Positions 11,401 to 20,416 of a stretch of DNA of 64,000 bases are shown here, one piece after another. Below the pieces are notes generated by a model that searched no databases, was not told the DNA's origin, and worked only from the letters and a program-made list of their open reading frames with translations. How positions within the stretch are numbered: the stretch's first letter is position 1; the number at the start of each line of letters is the position of its first letter. Location: contig NZ_RJUB01000141.1 in the NCBI RefSeq assembly GCF_024343615.1, forward strand, positions 62,001-126,000, read 5' to 3'. The stretch comes from Ferruginibacter sp. HRS2-29. GTDB taxonomy: Bacteria; Bacteroidota; Bacteroidia; Chitinophagales; Chitinophagaceae. A program made the translations under genes and the position numbers.

Positions 11401-14400
11401 TATCACATCCCTCAACATGGTAGCCGGCGACCAGTTGGTAAGCACACGGGAAAAATTTAACGCGTTACCGTTTACATGCGGCTGCCCACCCACATTATAA
11501 TTGCTGTAGGTATTATTGCCACCGACCGGATCCACGCCATTATTGTAAATCCAGTTCTCAGGTGATGTAAGGCCATTGGTAGTGTCTCTCAGCGGCATGG
11601 GACTCATGTGCAGGCTGGCGTTGGTAATGGTTGCACCGGCGGGGATCGCCGTCATATCAAAATCCAGGATGGAATGTATGGTCAGCACATGCAGCCTGCT
11701 CCTGCGGGCTATCTGGTGCATTCCCGCTGCTATATTGGTGGGCATATATACAGAAGGCCGGTTGTCATCCGGACCGATTGTCCACTTTTTCAATAACGAA
11801 GCCCTTTTCATGGGCAGCACCGCACGGGCAGAATCTATCACCTTGTAACAGGTATCTACCAGGCTGACAGTACTATCCACCCTCCACATATCTTTAAACC
11901 GGGCAGCAGCGGCCGCTATTACATGGCTACCTGTATCGAAAACAATCTTATAGTTTCCGCTCACCAGTTTTACAGGATCAGCCATTGCTGTAATACTTCC
12001 TGCCCCCACGCTGGTAAGGTTACGCTTTCCGGAACGTATGATCAGCAGGGATGAATTAATATTATTGATGGTGGTTACAGGTGCTCCATTGGCATCAATG
12101 AAATATATGCCGGTGTGCTGTTCAATTCCTTTGGACGCATCTATAGCCCATATCTTCCTGCGGGAATAGGTATACTGCCCGGTAAGGATCACACCCAGTG
12201 TATTTTTTACAGGTGCCCGCTCTGTCAAAATTATTTCATCGCCACTTTCAAAGTATTTTTCAAAAGAGCGGTCCCTTAAAACCCCATACGTTATCTGCTG
12301 GCCTGTAAAAGTTTTTTGTACATTTTTATAGGCGGAGGCCATACCGCTGTATGCCCAATGTGCGGGATAGCTGAAGTTGTAGATGGGATCGTCAAATTCA
12401 TTGTTGGTACGGGTAAGTACAGGCTCTCCGGTTTCACTATCGTATACCAGGTTGCGGGTGGTAACTTTGCTGCCTTTGTCCATCACTACCACACTATCAA
12501 TAATACCATACCTGGTGATCACTTTGGTAACCGCCGCGGAGCGGTACCTGTTTATTTCCGATTTGCGGTACATCAACGGAATAGGCAGGATAAAAAAGCC
12601 CGGAACGCTATTAACTTTTTGAACCAGTACATTTAACTGCTTACTGGAATTGGTGGTAACGGACAGCTGCTCACGGAGATCAACCATCAACTCCACTTCT
12701 TTACCCATTTCCGCATCTTTTGAAATGATGCCATTGGCGGAGTCGACCATATCCACTTTGCTGGACAAACGATTGGCGAGGCGGTCGTTTTCGAGGCGGT
12801 AATAATTAATGCTGTAACTGATTGGATTTTTAAGATCGTTTTGTGCATAAGAAGCAGTACGTTTCACTTTTCCATTCATATCATTCAGTTCCACCTTAAA
12901 GCCCTGCGATAGTGTTACATAACTCCTGGGATTATAATTAAAGAAATTCAGCTTATTGGTTGCGGGGTTTTGATAAGTATACCGGCTTTGCCCTTCCACA
13001 AGCTGCGTATTTCCGGATTGCACCGGAAAATCTTTCGATGTAAAAAATTCCGTTTCCGAAACCCCGTTGGCAGATTTATTCTGAGTGTGTATACTACTCA
13101 CCCGCACTTTACTGTACCCTACGCCTGCTGATGGGTAAAAGGATTCCATCACAGGCTCATCTACATAAAAATAGTCTGTTGGCGCAAGCAGTCCAACTTG
13201 TTCTTTGTATGGATCGGAAGGCACCGTAAATGGATTTTCGTCCCTACCTATCATAGGCTCATAAGAGGCTACACCACTGCTGATAGTAATATCATTTCCT
13301 GATTCGTTTTTGATAACTGTGGTGTAGTCATACTGCTGGCCATAAGTAGATTCGGTAAGATTATTAGCCACACCGGCCATTACTTTCCAGTTGTCGAAGA
13401 TCTCTACTTTTTTAACCCGGTGGCCCCCACCATATTTTTTATAAAAAGGATTGTTCAGGCGGGCGTAAGATTTAGTTGAATTGATCTCTTTACACCTTCC
13501 TTCACTAATGGTATAATCGTAGAATCCGGCAGTGGCGTTTTTAATATTGCCCGCCACTGTGCCGATCGCTTTAAAAAATTCCCCTGCAGAAAGATTGTCG
13601 CCCGGTTCGGAATAAGGGTAAGCCTTAGAGTAAAGGTTCATTCTCAGGAACTGTGTAGCTGCCAGCAGGAAGGCATTTTTTCCATCCACCGCTTTTGGTT
13701 TTATCCAGATGATCTTGTCGGAAGGGGAACCTTTGATACCATAAGATTCTATATCGAAGTAACAAGGTACATTTTCGCTCCCGCCTCCCCATACGTCCGT
13801 TTTTACATTCATGCTGAATTTGACGAACATCTTTTTAACACCTTCGAGATATTTTCTATACAATTCCGCATTTGTATTTACCTGGTCGGGCACTTTGATG
13901 AAAATATAATCACAACTGATCTGATTTATCAGCCCTGTAGAATTTTTGGTATACAATTGATTTTGGGGAGCATCGGTGCTGAGTTTGCCAAACCCGGCTA
14001 CTTCCATCATCTGCATGGCACGAAGGTTTTGAACATATCCATAGTCGTCTGCCTCGTACGTTATTTTCATTTTGCCGCCGGATGGAAGCAATATTTCGTT
14101 GAGCGACCATGCGGCTGCATTGGTATTTGCTGTAGTGGCATTCTGTGAAGCATACGGAAAATCGGCATTGGGAATTGATGTCTGGTTGGCAGAGGCATCT
14201 TTGTAATTGCCCCAGCGATCGTACGATTTATTGTTGTATGCAGGGCTATTGTTGCCGGTAAGGTTTCCGCTGCCGTCGAAAGTATCTTTATCGTAGTGAA
14301 AGATGTATGGATTTTGTACCCCTTTATCATTTTTGTTGTACGTGAACCATATCTTACGGAGCGTGAGTTTTCCTATCCCGGTTGATTGCGCTCCAGGATG

Positions 14401-17079
14401 ATCTTTACATAAGGAATAATCATATTCAAAATGGACCGTCTTGATCGGTTTGGCATTAGCCTGTCCGTATTTGATGAGATCTGCTTTCGAATAAAGGTTG
14501 ATCTCCTTCAACTGATACACTTTCTGACTGGCATCTTTTCCACCGTTCTCGCCATTGGTGCCAAATGCATCTTTTCGCACTTTAGCGGGATCGGTTTCGA
14601 GCACAAATGCGGCGATCATATTCTTAGACTCCAGCGAGTTGAGGTACCATACTTCTTTTTCACCATAGGTATAACTTCCCCTGTCGTCGCGTTTATCCGA
14701 CTTCAGGCCTTCGTTGTAGGCAGCGGTGTTTGCCTGGTAAGGCGCCCTCCATTTGAAAATGTTTCCTGAGCCGCCATAAACCCTTGTATAATTGAACCGG
14801 ACTGCATCCCCCTGATCATCTTCGGTTATTCCATTGCCGGTAAGGTCTACATAGTCTGCCGACAAAATAGAAGAGAGCATGAAAGAGTGTACATACGAAG
14901 GGGTTATTTCCTTGTTGTAAAATTGATCGGTCCCATCCACCGCATTGGCAGTGGTATTATCGCCGGGAGTATAAGTTACCAGGCCCGTATTGATATCACC
15001 GTTATTTTTATTTACCGCAAAAGAAACTTCCCGCTGCGTAGTGTTATAAGCGGGCACTCCATAAATATAGCGACGGCCATCTGTGTTTAAAACGCTGATC
15101 TCCGAAAGATGGTTGGGTTTACGGTACCCCTCGCTTCTTTTGATGACCTGGTAATTGCTGTTGCACCCAAGGCTCGGTATGGTGTTGATATCATAGGTTT
15201 TTATTACGGTATCCAGCGCAAAATGCGAGGCGAGGTCGGCATTGAGATAAGTGATGACCTGGGTGCGTTTTGAGCGCTCTTTGCGATACGAATTGTTTAA
15301 ACTGAGCGGTACCGTTCCGGCCGGTATATGATTTTTATATTTGTTGAGGGCGCTGTTGAGTACCGGATCGCTGGCGTTGTTGCTGCTGATGCCTGTGAGC
15401 GCTATACTTACCAGGTCGGTATCACCCACTGCCTGTAAATAATTGTAATCGGCTTTCACTTTTTCACCGGGGTTACGGAAAAAAACCGGCTCGGCCAATG
15501 TGTTGTCTTCCTGCCTGAATTTTATCTGAGAGGCTAAGAGATTATTACCGGTTTTCCATGGGCCGGTTACCGTTTGGTTGGTTGTTTTTTCAATATCCAC
15601 GCCTATTTCGGCCCAGGTTCCATATCCGGCTTCCAGCGAAAAATTTCCTGACTTTGATTTGGTACGGCTGGTATGGTCAAATACAAAACCTATATCGCCC
15701 CTGTATGGCCTGAAACTTCCGCCAATACCTTCCCCCGATATGGAATACAGATCGTATGTGTAGGAAGGAACAGCAATGTTGGGGGTATTGGCCCGGTAAG
15801 GCACTTCTTTATCGCGATTGAAATCGAGTAATACTCTATCGCCTGCATCCGCAGCATCCTGGTAATGATTATATCCGTATGCTTTCAACACCTGTACCGT
15901 ATCTTCCGGTGCTATATAATTTTTTGAAGTATAGGCAGAAATTGTAGCCCAGGTTTTCAGTTGAAACTTTCTGTACCTGCCGGGTGACAGTGAATACGAA
16001 TAACTTTCACTGGTGTAGGGCATATTGATGGTGGGAGTAAATGCCGGCTTGCTGAAGGTGATACTACCCGCAGGAAAGTGTACCCCTACTTGTCCTCTGC
16101 CGCTCTGGCCATCGTAGGTTGCCTGCCTCGAAAAATTTACCCCGCCGGTTATCTGCAATGCAGATATGCCGGTGCGGGAATTATAATTACTGCCTATGTT
16201 GGTACTAAGGCCGATTGCTTTTTCTCCTTTGCTTCTTACCGATACCCCGAATGAAGGAGATACATCCAGCCCGGTTTGATTGTTGTTGCCGATGGATAAC
16301 CCCGCCGTAAATTGCCCCCGGCTAAAAAGCCCTGTACTCATGGATGAGTTGATACCATATTCTACACCCCAACCTTTGTAATTATTGTGAAAGACGCCAA
16401 ATTTTCCGCCCAATCCAACATTTACCTTTTTATCTACCTTTTTAGCAAACAGCTCCCAGGTTTTGCTTACAGAGCCCCCGATGGTTTTGTTTGGTTTCAT
16501 GTTCATCACTTTGATGATGGTATCGGTACCATCAAAATCATCGGGCAAACCGCGAACATTCCTGTTGATCGTTCCCGGGTTGATATTCCAGCCAAGCCCC
16601 ACCCAGCTGGATTCCTGATCCATCGTAACGCCGCTGTTGTAGTGGATGCTGATGGGATAACCCCCTACATCCAATAAGGGGATATTGTAAGAGAAATCAC
16701 CGCTAAACAGATCCACCATATTATCTGTTCCGATACTTTTGAAGGACTGCATTTCAGGCTGCGACGGCCCGGGGCCATCATCCATACTGCCGGGTTGCAC
16801 ATTGCTGTCATTCGCCAAAGACATTACCTTAACCACTGAAGAGGCTGGATCAACATCCGCAACGGTTGTATGGGAAGTTGCCGGAACGGAAGCAATGTTT
16901 TGAACAGGATTATTAAAATACTGTTTTTTAATTCCGGTATTCCGGCTTCCGGTATAATTACCCGATCGGGCATCATACACCGGCCTTACCAGAGCGCCTG
17001 CGGCCAACTCTGCGTAAAAGATGAGAAAAAATGTCCAGGCTATTGGCTTCTGAAAACGGGTAGCGAATGAATACAGCAT
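8452..17079 (-). CDS. Giant multidomain secreted RHS-shell-type protein (2875 aa)
   Basis: A signal peptide covers about residues 1-28. Residues about 115-185 carry the signature seen at the start of Bacteroidota RHS-like proteins: SGDFSYNIPLLDVGGYPISI, then SSWVGLGWNINPG and a RGLPDDF motif. A long beta-rich middle follows. About 1770-2000 resembles a DNRLRE/CBM96 domain (DFDMTAIPAGATITNASLHM). About 2230-2370 is a LamG-like jelly roll, followed by a helical module with the motif YFNNRFKTNFTLAQVGSLYK. About 2560-2680 is a PA14 domain (WTGKLQPEYTAKYMFRL, then DDVAQLYINN). About 2720-2815 is carbohydrate-binding-like. The last 45 residues hold one YD-type motif (FYEYDDDGTLIRVKKETERG) and no toxin domain. 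It is third in the cluster, 20 nt after the 368-aa gene. Its size and domains point to a cell-surface or exported protein; the partner role with the RHS protein is inferred. Confidence 0.9.
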   Translation of the reverse strand: MLYSFATRFQKPIAWTFFLIFYAELAAGALVRPVYDARSGNYTGSRNTGIKKQYFNNPVQNIASVPATSHTTVADVDPASSVVKVMSLANDSNVQPGSMDDGPGPSQPEMQSFKSIGTDNMVDLFSGDFSYNIPLLDVGGYPISIHYNSGVTMDQESSWVGLGWNINPGTINRNVRGLPDDFDGTDTIIKVMNMKPNKTIGGSVSKTWELFAKKVDKKVNVGLGGKFGVFHNNYKGWGVEYGINSSMSTGLFSRGQFTAGLSIGNNNQTGLDVSPSFGVSVRSKGEKAIGLSTNIGSNYNSRTGISALQITGGVNFSRQATYDGQSGRGQVGVHFPAGSITFSKPAFTPTINMPYTSESYSYSLSPGRYRKFQLKTWATISAYTSKNYIAPEDTVQVLKAYGYNHYQDAADAGDRVLLDFNRDKEVPYRANTPNIAVPSYTYDLYSISGEGIGGSFRPYRGDIGFVFDHTSRTKSKSGNFSLEAGYGTWAEIGVDIEKTTNQTVTGPWKTGNNLLASQIKFRQEDNTLAEPVFFRNPGEKVKADYNYLQAVGDTDLVSIALTGISSNNASDPVLNSALNKYKNHIPAGTVPLSLNNSYRKERSKRTQVITYLNADLASHFALDTVIKTYDINTIPSLGCNSNYQVIKRSEGYRKPNHLSEISVLNTDGRRYIYGVPAYNTTQREVSFAVNKNNGDINTGLVTYTPGDNTTANAVDGTDQFYNKEITPSYVHSFMLSSILSADYVDLTGNGITEDDQGDAVRFNYTRVYGGSGNIFKWRAPYQANTAAYNEGLKSDKRDDRGSYTYGEKEVWYLNSLESKNMIAAFVLETDPAKVRKDAFGTNGENGGKDASQKVYQLKEINLYSKADLIKYGQANAKPIKTVHFEYDYSLCKDHPGAQSTGIGKLTLRKIWFTYNKNDKGVQNPYIFHYDKDTFDGSGNLTGNNSPAYNNKSYDRWGNYKDASANQTSIPNADFPYASQNATTANTNAAAWSLNEILLPSGGKMKITYEADDYGYVQNLRAMQMMEVAGFGKLSTDAPQNQLYTKNSTGLINQISCDYIFIKVPDQVNTNAELYRKYLEGVKKMFVKFSMNVKTDVWGGGSENVPCYFDIESYGIKGSPSDKIIWIKPKAVDGKNAFLLAATQFLRMNLYSKAYPYSEPGDNLSAGEFFKAIGTVAGNIKNATAGFYDYTISEGRCKEINSTKSYARLNNPFYKKYGGGHRVKKVEIFDNWKVMAGVANNLTESTYGQQYDYTTVIKNESGNDITISSGVASYEPMIGRDENPFTVPSDPYKEQVGLLAPTDYFYVDEPVMESFYPSAGVGYSKVRVSSIHTQNKSANGVSETEFFTSKDFPVQSGNTQLVEGQSRYTYQNPATNKLNFFNYNPRSYVTLSQGFKVELNDMNGKVKRTASYAQNDLKNPISYSINYYRLENDRLANRLSSKVDMVDSANGIISKDAEMGKEVELMVDLREQLSVTTNSSKQLNVLVQKVNSVPGFFILPIPLMYRKSEINRYRSAAVTKVITRYGIIDSVVVMDKGSKVTTRNLVYDSETGEPVLTRTNNEFDDPIYNFSYPAHWAYSGMASAYKNVQKTFTGQQITYGVLRDRSFEKYFESGDEIILTERAPVKNTLGVILTGQYTYSRRKIWAIDASKGIEQHTGIYFIDANGAPVTTINNINSSLLIIRSGKRNLTSVGAGSITAMADPVKLVSGNYKIVFDTGSHVIAAAAARFKDMWRVDSTVSLVDTCYKVIDSARAVLPMKRASLLKKWTIGPDDNRPSVYMPTNIAAGMHQIARRSRLHVLTIHSILDFDMTAIPAGATITNASLHMSPMPLRDTTNGLTSPENWIYNNGVDPVGGNNTYSNYNVGGQPHVNGNALNFSRVLTNWSPATMLRDVISLPPNDPSSVTVGSTATGQNCDNINIPAAQFKNLVQSLSDNRATSFGILMKLTNSDVNSSRVSERRMQSFNSGYHGQLSSGINNCYNSKEGGFGPLLIVDYKFIKDTCVLTCKPSIRPEAINPYRFGVLGNWQMDRAYTYYDARKESDATTETNIRRDGEIKDFQPYWQFSTGTLKNNNADTTVRWVWNSQLELINRKGAELENKDPLNRYNSVQYGYNKQLPVAVAQNSKSRNMVFDGFEDYEYKTSYCEAECQYTQCLPVVYDPKLNNCDTLSNAFSAFSGTYNVSAIPPAYNSAGCDTTTWGFPQCPVGYGQAYTFQSMFANGQVAYPDSGVNFQQFQLQYKRTICIATPAATYEARFKALPITGRTPLHVFFTLLLTGGRSLDVRVGIGGVGGLAGTSGYGFTSRPDLNFNFLSGFNTLKVVMTATDTVEVYVNNTLLGKVGMAAPGIALYRGLSVPTLQFNECTARIDWVKYYDGNGRLVFDEQFNSGCSTFALPKPEFDCSAPKPECGMAFADYFNNRFKTNFTLAQVGSLYKQCGIYIGPCGDSLPSCTSFDTSIVKAAGFDRFVDFTRGGGVRTTAQKHTGKYSIKVAANATAGNTVKLVTPLADAGSQSISIKIDTVNAGYNVVTPKGTGLLTRYNVFRADPLFINTCMRAFIATPIWNLNTQYGNINKDWGVGAPRDLDPLQYCATDYFGVEWTGKLQPEYTAKYMFRLQKGADDVAQLYINNAAVNFTFSNNEWKTDSISLSSCVLYNIKLVYTEFTKDAKCRLLWSNPFEPEATVIPVRNFYSPTMSASDSAGSCMPVGKYPKMNPVKPSNMINPLFSPIAGTQMVVGAWVRESNTCYTGSYSKSGIDVSFGNSSTFFRLRPSGNIIEGWQRIEGVITIPSGATSMNIGLRSLGSTDVYFDDIRLHPFNATMKSFVYNPSNLRLMAELDENNYSSFYEYDDDGTLIRVKKETERGIKTIQETRSALIKEP

Positions 17080-17099
17080 ATCTTAATTTTAAAAGGAAC

Positions 17100-18206
17100 T
17101 TAGTTGGATGTTTTGTACAGGAACTTTACCGCTTTGATGGCACCATTTGAACCATGAACTTTTAACTGGTACAAATGATTGTTTTTTACAGCGGCGATCT
17201 CCCTGAGATCAAGCTTTAAAAAATTCTGCCCGTAGGAAACAGGTTGCCGGTTATTTTCCAGGCTAACTTTTTGAATGAGTTTTGTGGTAATATCCAGGAG
17301 CTCCATTTCGATGGCGGCGAAATTTTCATTATTCACAAACTCGTACTGCAATACCCCGGTACAAATGGTGAAAGGCATTTCATCTTCGTTCCTCAGCTTC
17401 ACATACAGCCTGCTGCCGGGAGCGGATGTACCCGGGCTTACCACGCGGAAGGAAAAAACCTCGCTGTTACTAACCGCGTTGTTGTTGCTTAACGCTTTTA
17501 CTTGCCAGGCATATAATTTACCCGTATCCAGTGCCGCTATTGAAAATGGATACTGCTGTGATGGGCCGTTGATAAAAGACTGGGTAAATACAGGAAAATT
17601 ATCCTGTACTGCCTCCGCGGGGTTTTGTGTGGACAATACTTCTACCAGCGTGAGCCTGTAAGTAAGATTGTTGAATAAAAAAAGAGGAGAAGGGGGCACC
17701 CAGGTGAAATATGGCCTCACTTCTTCTATCTGCGCTTCATCTTCGGGGGTGGTTAAAAAAGGAGGAGTGGCTGGCTCTACTTCTACCAGTTCGCAATCTT
17801 CCGCCAGTTTGTCGAGCACTTCGCCATTGCGTTTGAGCAAGGTGAAGCATACGTTGTATAGCCCTACCGGCAGGAAGCCATCCGGGTTTACATCTATTCC
17901 ATACCCCGGAGACAACAGGTTGTATTGAATGGGTATGATCTGGTTTGCCAGCAATTGGGTAGTACCGGGCACAAGGGTAAATTGCCTGCTCGACCCGGAG
18001 AGTATTGACTGACCGGTGCCCGCGTCGATCAACACCATATCGAGCCTCACTTCGGCAGAAGTAGTGGCTGTGTTTACCAGCATCATATTCCACAACTGGC
18101 TTTTCAGGTTAAGGCCGGCCTGTGGTATCTGTAGGTTGATCAATACCTGTGCTTCTACAGAAAAGCTATACCAAAGCAGCAGACCCGTTAACAAAATTTT
18201 TTTCAT
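17100..18206 (-). CDS. Secreted protein with an FN3-like domain (368 aa)
   Basis: It begins with MKKILLTGLLLWYSFSVEAQ, a signal peptide cleaved after AQ. The first mature 120 residues form a beta-rich domain ending in LPVGLYNVCFTLLKRNGEVL and an acidic CELVEVE linker. Residues about 145-255 look like a fibronectin type III domain (YFTWVPPSP, then YRLTLVEV, then YAWQVKAL). The C-terminal third is a further beta domain. No catalytic motif is visible. It sits 95 nt after the beta-barrel gene and 20 nt before the 2875-aa gene, so it is almost certainly cotranscribed with both. A surface-adhesive or scaffold role would fit the domain type; the function is unknown. Confidence 0.85.
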   Translation of the reverse strand: MKKILLTGLLLWYSFSVEAQVLINLQIPQAGLNLKSQLWNMMLVNTATTSAEVRLDMVLIDAGTGQSILSGSSRQFTLVPGTTQLLANQIIPIQYNLLSPGYGIDVNPDGFLPVGLYNVCFTLLKRNGEVLDKLAEDCELVEVEPATPPFLTTPEDEAQIEEVRPYFTWVPPSPLFLFNNLTYRLTLVEVLSTQNPAEAVQDNFPVFTQSFINGPSQQYPFSIAALDTGKLYAWQVKALSNNNAVSNSEVFSFRVVSPGTSAPGSRLYVKLRNEDEMPFTICTGVLQYEFVNNENFAAIEMELLDITTKLIQKVSLENNRQPVSYGQNFLKLDLREIAAVKNNHLYQLKVHGSNGAIKAVKFLYKTSN

Positions 18207-18301
18207 GCGTACATATTTTTCAAATTCAATGGAGTACCAACTATTTTTATTGCGGACCGCCCGGGCCCGTTGATCCCACTCCCGGCGACACCGCTTTTGC
18301 T

Positions 18302-20416
18302 TTACAGCAACCGCCTTGTAAAACTTACATTCATCATATCGTTGCGCAAAAAGCGCTGGTTATTGGCCGGCAGGTAACCTTGCTCTATCACGATATTAAA
18401 AGTGCCTACCTGTTTAAGATCGAACTGATAACTGCCGTAAGGCCCGGTTTTATACTCTGTATTGTTAAAGTTGTTTACTTTAAAACCAGCTCCCAGCCTG
18501 CTTCCCCGGCCGACCGCAAAACTCACAAAGCCGTTCAACGTGGTAAGATCGTAGCGGGTGCTGCCACTGTAAGACACTGACCAGCTCATGAGCATGTTTT
18601 TAAAATCGAGTACCTGGTTGATATAATAATTTTTAGAATTGTAATAAGCAAAGGAGGTATCCGAATCGTTGTTGTAAAATTTATTATAGGTAAATGTGGT
18701 GCTGGCCATTGCCCTCGCTAATTTGTAACTATGGCTGATAGTTCCATTGAAGCTGTAAAACCTGCTTTCGGCAAGCATATTATCAATCAGTGTAAGCTGC
18801 GAAACGGGCACATACCCAACACTTATCATAGGTAATTTTCGCGAACGATAAGTGGCCTGCAAACTTTTGAAAGTGGTATTCGCCTTATAGTTTTGCAATA
18901 TATAAGGATTAGAAAATTCGTTTGTTTTTAATGCCGCGGTCAGTTTCAGGTGCCGGTGAAATAAATGCTGATCCAGTTTTACATTCCAGGCACGGATGGT
19001 GGAATTTGTTTGAAAACTGCTGAACGATTGAAAGTTTGCCCCGGCATATTTGTACGATCCTTCAAACCGGGTATTTGTTTTTGGATAGGCCGCAAATATC
19101 TTTACCGCCAATGCCTTGTTGGAATTATCGGTAATGCTGAACTTTTGTTTGGTGGCCGGGTTGAGCCTGTAGTCGGGTGATAGAGATTGCGCCACTTCCG
19201 CCTGCACCCACACATTGGAAGCCAGCAGGTATTTTACTTCAGCAGCAAATCCTGTGATATTGATCGAGTTGCTGCCAGGGCCACTGAGCGAGGAGGCAAA
19301 CAACTGTTTGCGTCCTCCATACGCTGTGAGGATAATATGATTTTTTTCTACACGGCCTACACCGGCACGTAACATATACATGTACTGGGGAGTTTTATTA
19401 AACCGGTTGATCACAAAATCCCGAAAACGATAATCGACAGTTCCCGCGGCTATAGCCAGGTAGTACCACGAATTATATTCTGCATTGATGCCCGTGATAC
19501 TTACATTTTTGCCGGTAAGTTCGGAGTAATTCAGCTGTGTGCGACCAAGGCTAAAGTTGCGCACGTTGTTGAGAAATGACCAGGCAAACGGGGGCTTCAC
19601 ATCAATGTTGCCATATTGCCTCAGGGAATCTTTAAGCGCCTTTGTGCTCAACATCCTGTGATCGCCGTTGATAAAATTTTTGTACCGGGCAATGTTGTCT
19701 TTCATTGCATGGTACTTCCTTTCTACCTGTTCTTTCTGAGACTTCACACTGTCCAGTTCGTTTTTCAGGTAATCGTAATGATGCAGGAAACTATCTGCCT
19801 GCTGCTTCAGGCCGGCAATAACCCTGGCACCCAGGCTATCGGCAAGACTATCGGGAGTGGGGATGTTTAAAATCTCTTTGCTTTCAAATAATCGCTGAAG
19901 TGTAATAGGATTATTCAGCAAATTCGATTTATTATTAAAATCTTCGAGGCTGAATTTATACTGCAGTTCGAGCAAATTATCCGTTAAGTGCTTCGTTTGT
20001 GCCAGTAACTTTTTGCGCAGTTCCTGCTGCATGGCATTCCTGTACATCGATGCATCGTACACCACCTGCACATCGTTGATATCCCGAAAATATTGCGAAT
20101 TGCTCCTGCGCAAAAGATAGCTCACCCTGAAGGGTATACCCGCAATACCAAAGTTGAGGTGGCCGGTGGCCGAGTGTTGCTGAATATTTTTTTCTACAAC
20201 AGGTGTATCTATGTTGGTGCGATAATTCCAGTTATAGGTGATAATTCCACCATTGAACGTGACCAGCTCTGCTTTGGGGGTCTGACCTTTGAGCGAAAAA
20301 GAAGGGATAAGTTTTTTGATCTGGTTTTTGATCACAGCACTATCTCTCTGAGCCAACACCTGATGGCTCAACATACTCATAAGGAGGGTTAAAAAAATGA
20401 GCTTAAGGTGGCTCAT
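18302..20416 (-). CDS. Predicted outer-membrane beta-barrel protein with N-terminal coiled coil (704 aa)
   Basis: A signal peptide ends in SHQVLAQ. Residues about 130-250 are helical and charged with heptad-like spacing (DYLKNELDSVKSQKEQVERK), suggesting a periplasmic coiled coil. From about residue 280 to the end, short alternating amphipathic strands rich in Tyr, Phe, Asn and Ser follow one another, and the protein ends in NVSFTRRLL; this is typical of Bacteroidota outer-membrane barrels. It is the first gene of the minus-strand RHS cluster, and upstream of it lies about 800 nt without genes. It could anchor or export the giant secreted proteins encoded behind it; that is inference from position and fold. 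No family was recognised. Confidence 0.84.
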   Translation of the reverse strand: MSHLKLIFLTLLMSMLSHQVLAQRDSAVIKNQIKKLIPSFSLKGQTPKAELVTFNGGIITYNWNYRTNIDTPVVEKNIQQHSATGHLNFGIAGIPFRVSYLLRRSNSQYFRDINDVQVVYDASMYRNAMQQELRKKLLAQTKHLTDNLLELQYKFSLEDFNNKSNLLNNPITLQRLFESKEILNIPTPDSLADSLGARVIAGLKQQADSFLHHYDYLKNELDSVKSQKEQVERKYHAMKDNIARYKNFINGDHRMLSTKALKDSLRQYGNIDVKPPFAWSFLNNVRNFSLGRTQLNYSELTGKNVSITGINAEYNSWYYLAIAAGTVDYRFRDFVINRFNKTPQYMYMLRAGVGRVEKNHIILTAYGGRKQLFASSLSGPGSNSINITGFAAEVKYLLASNVWVQAEVAQSLSPDYRLNPATKQKFSITDNSNKALAVKIFAAYPKTNTRFEGSYKYAGANFQSFSSFQTNSTIRAWNVKLDQHLFHRHLKLTAALKTNEFSNPYILQNYKANTTFKSLQATYRSRKLPMISVGYVPVSQLTLIDNMLAESRFYSFNGTISHSYKLARAMASTTFTYNKFYNNDSDTSFAYYNSKNYYINQVLDFKNMLMSWSVSYSGSTRYDLTTLNGFVSFAVGRGSRLGAGFKVNNFNNTEYKTGPYGSYQFDLKQVGTFNIVIEQGYLPANNQRFLRNDMMNVSFTRRLL

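Noticed and set aside
1..17079. Assignment of the two giant proteins to insecticidal Tc toxin subunits (TcB/TcC)
   Set aside because: YD repeats are shared, but no SpvB/TcB beta-propeller signature or TcA partner is visible and the RHS core is outside the window.
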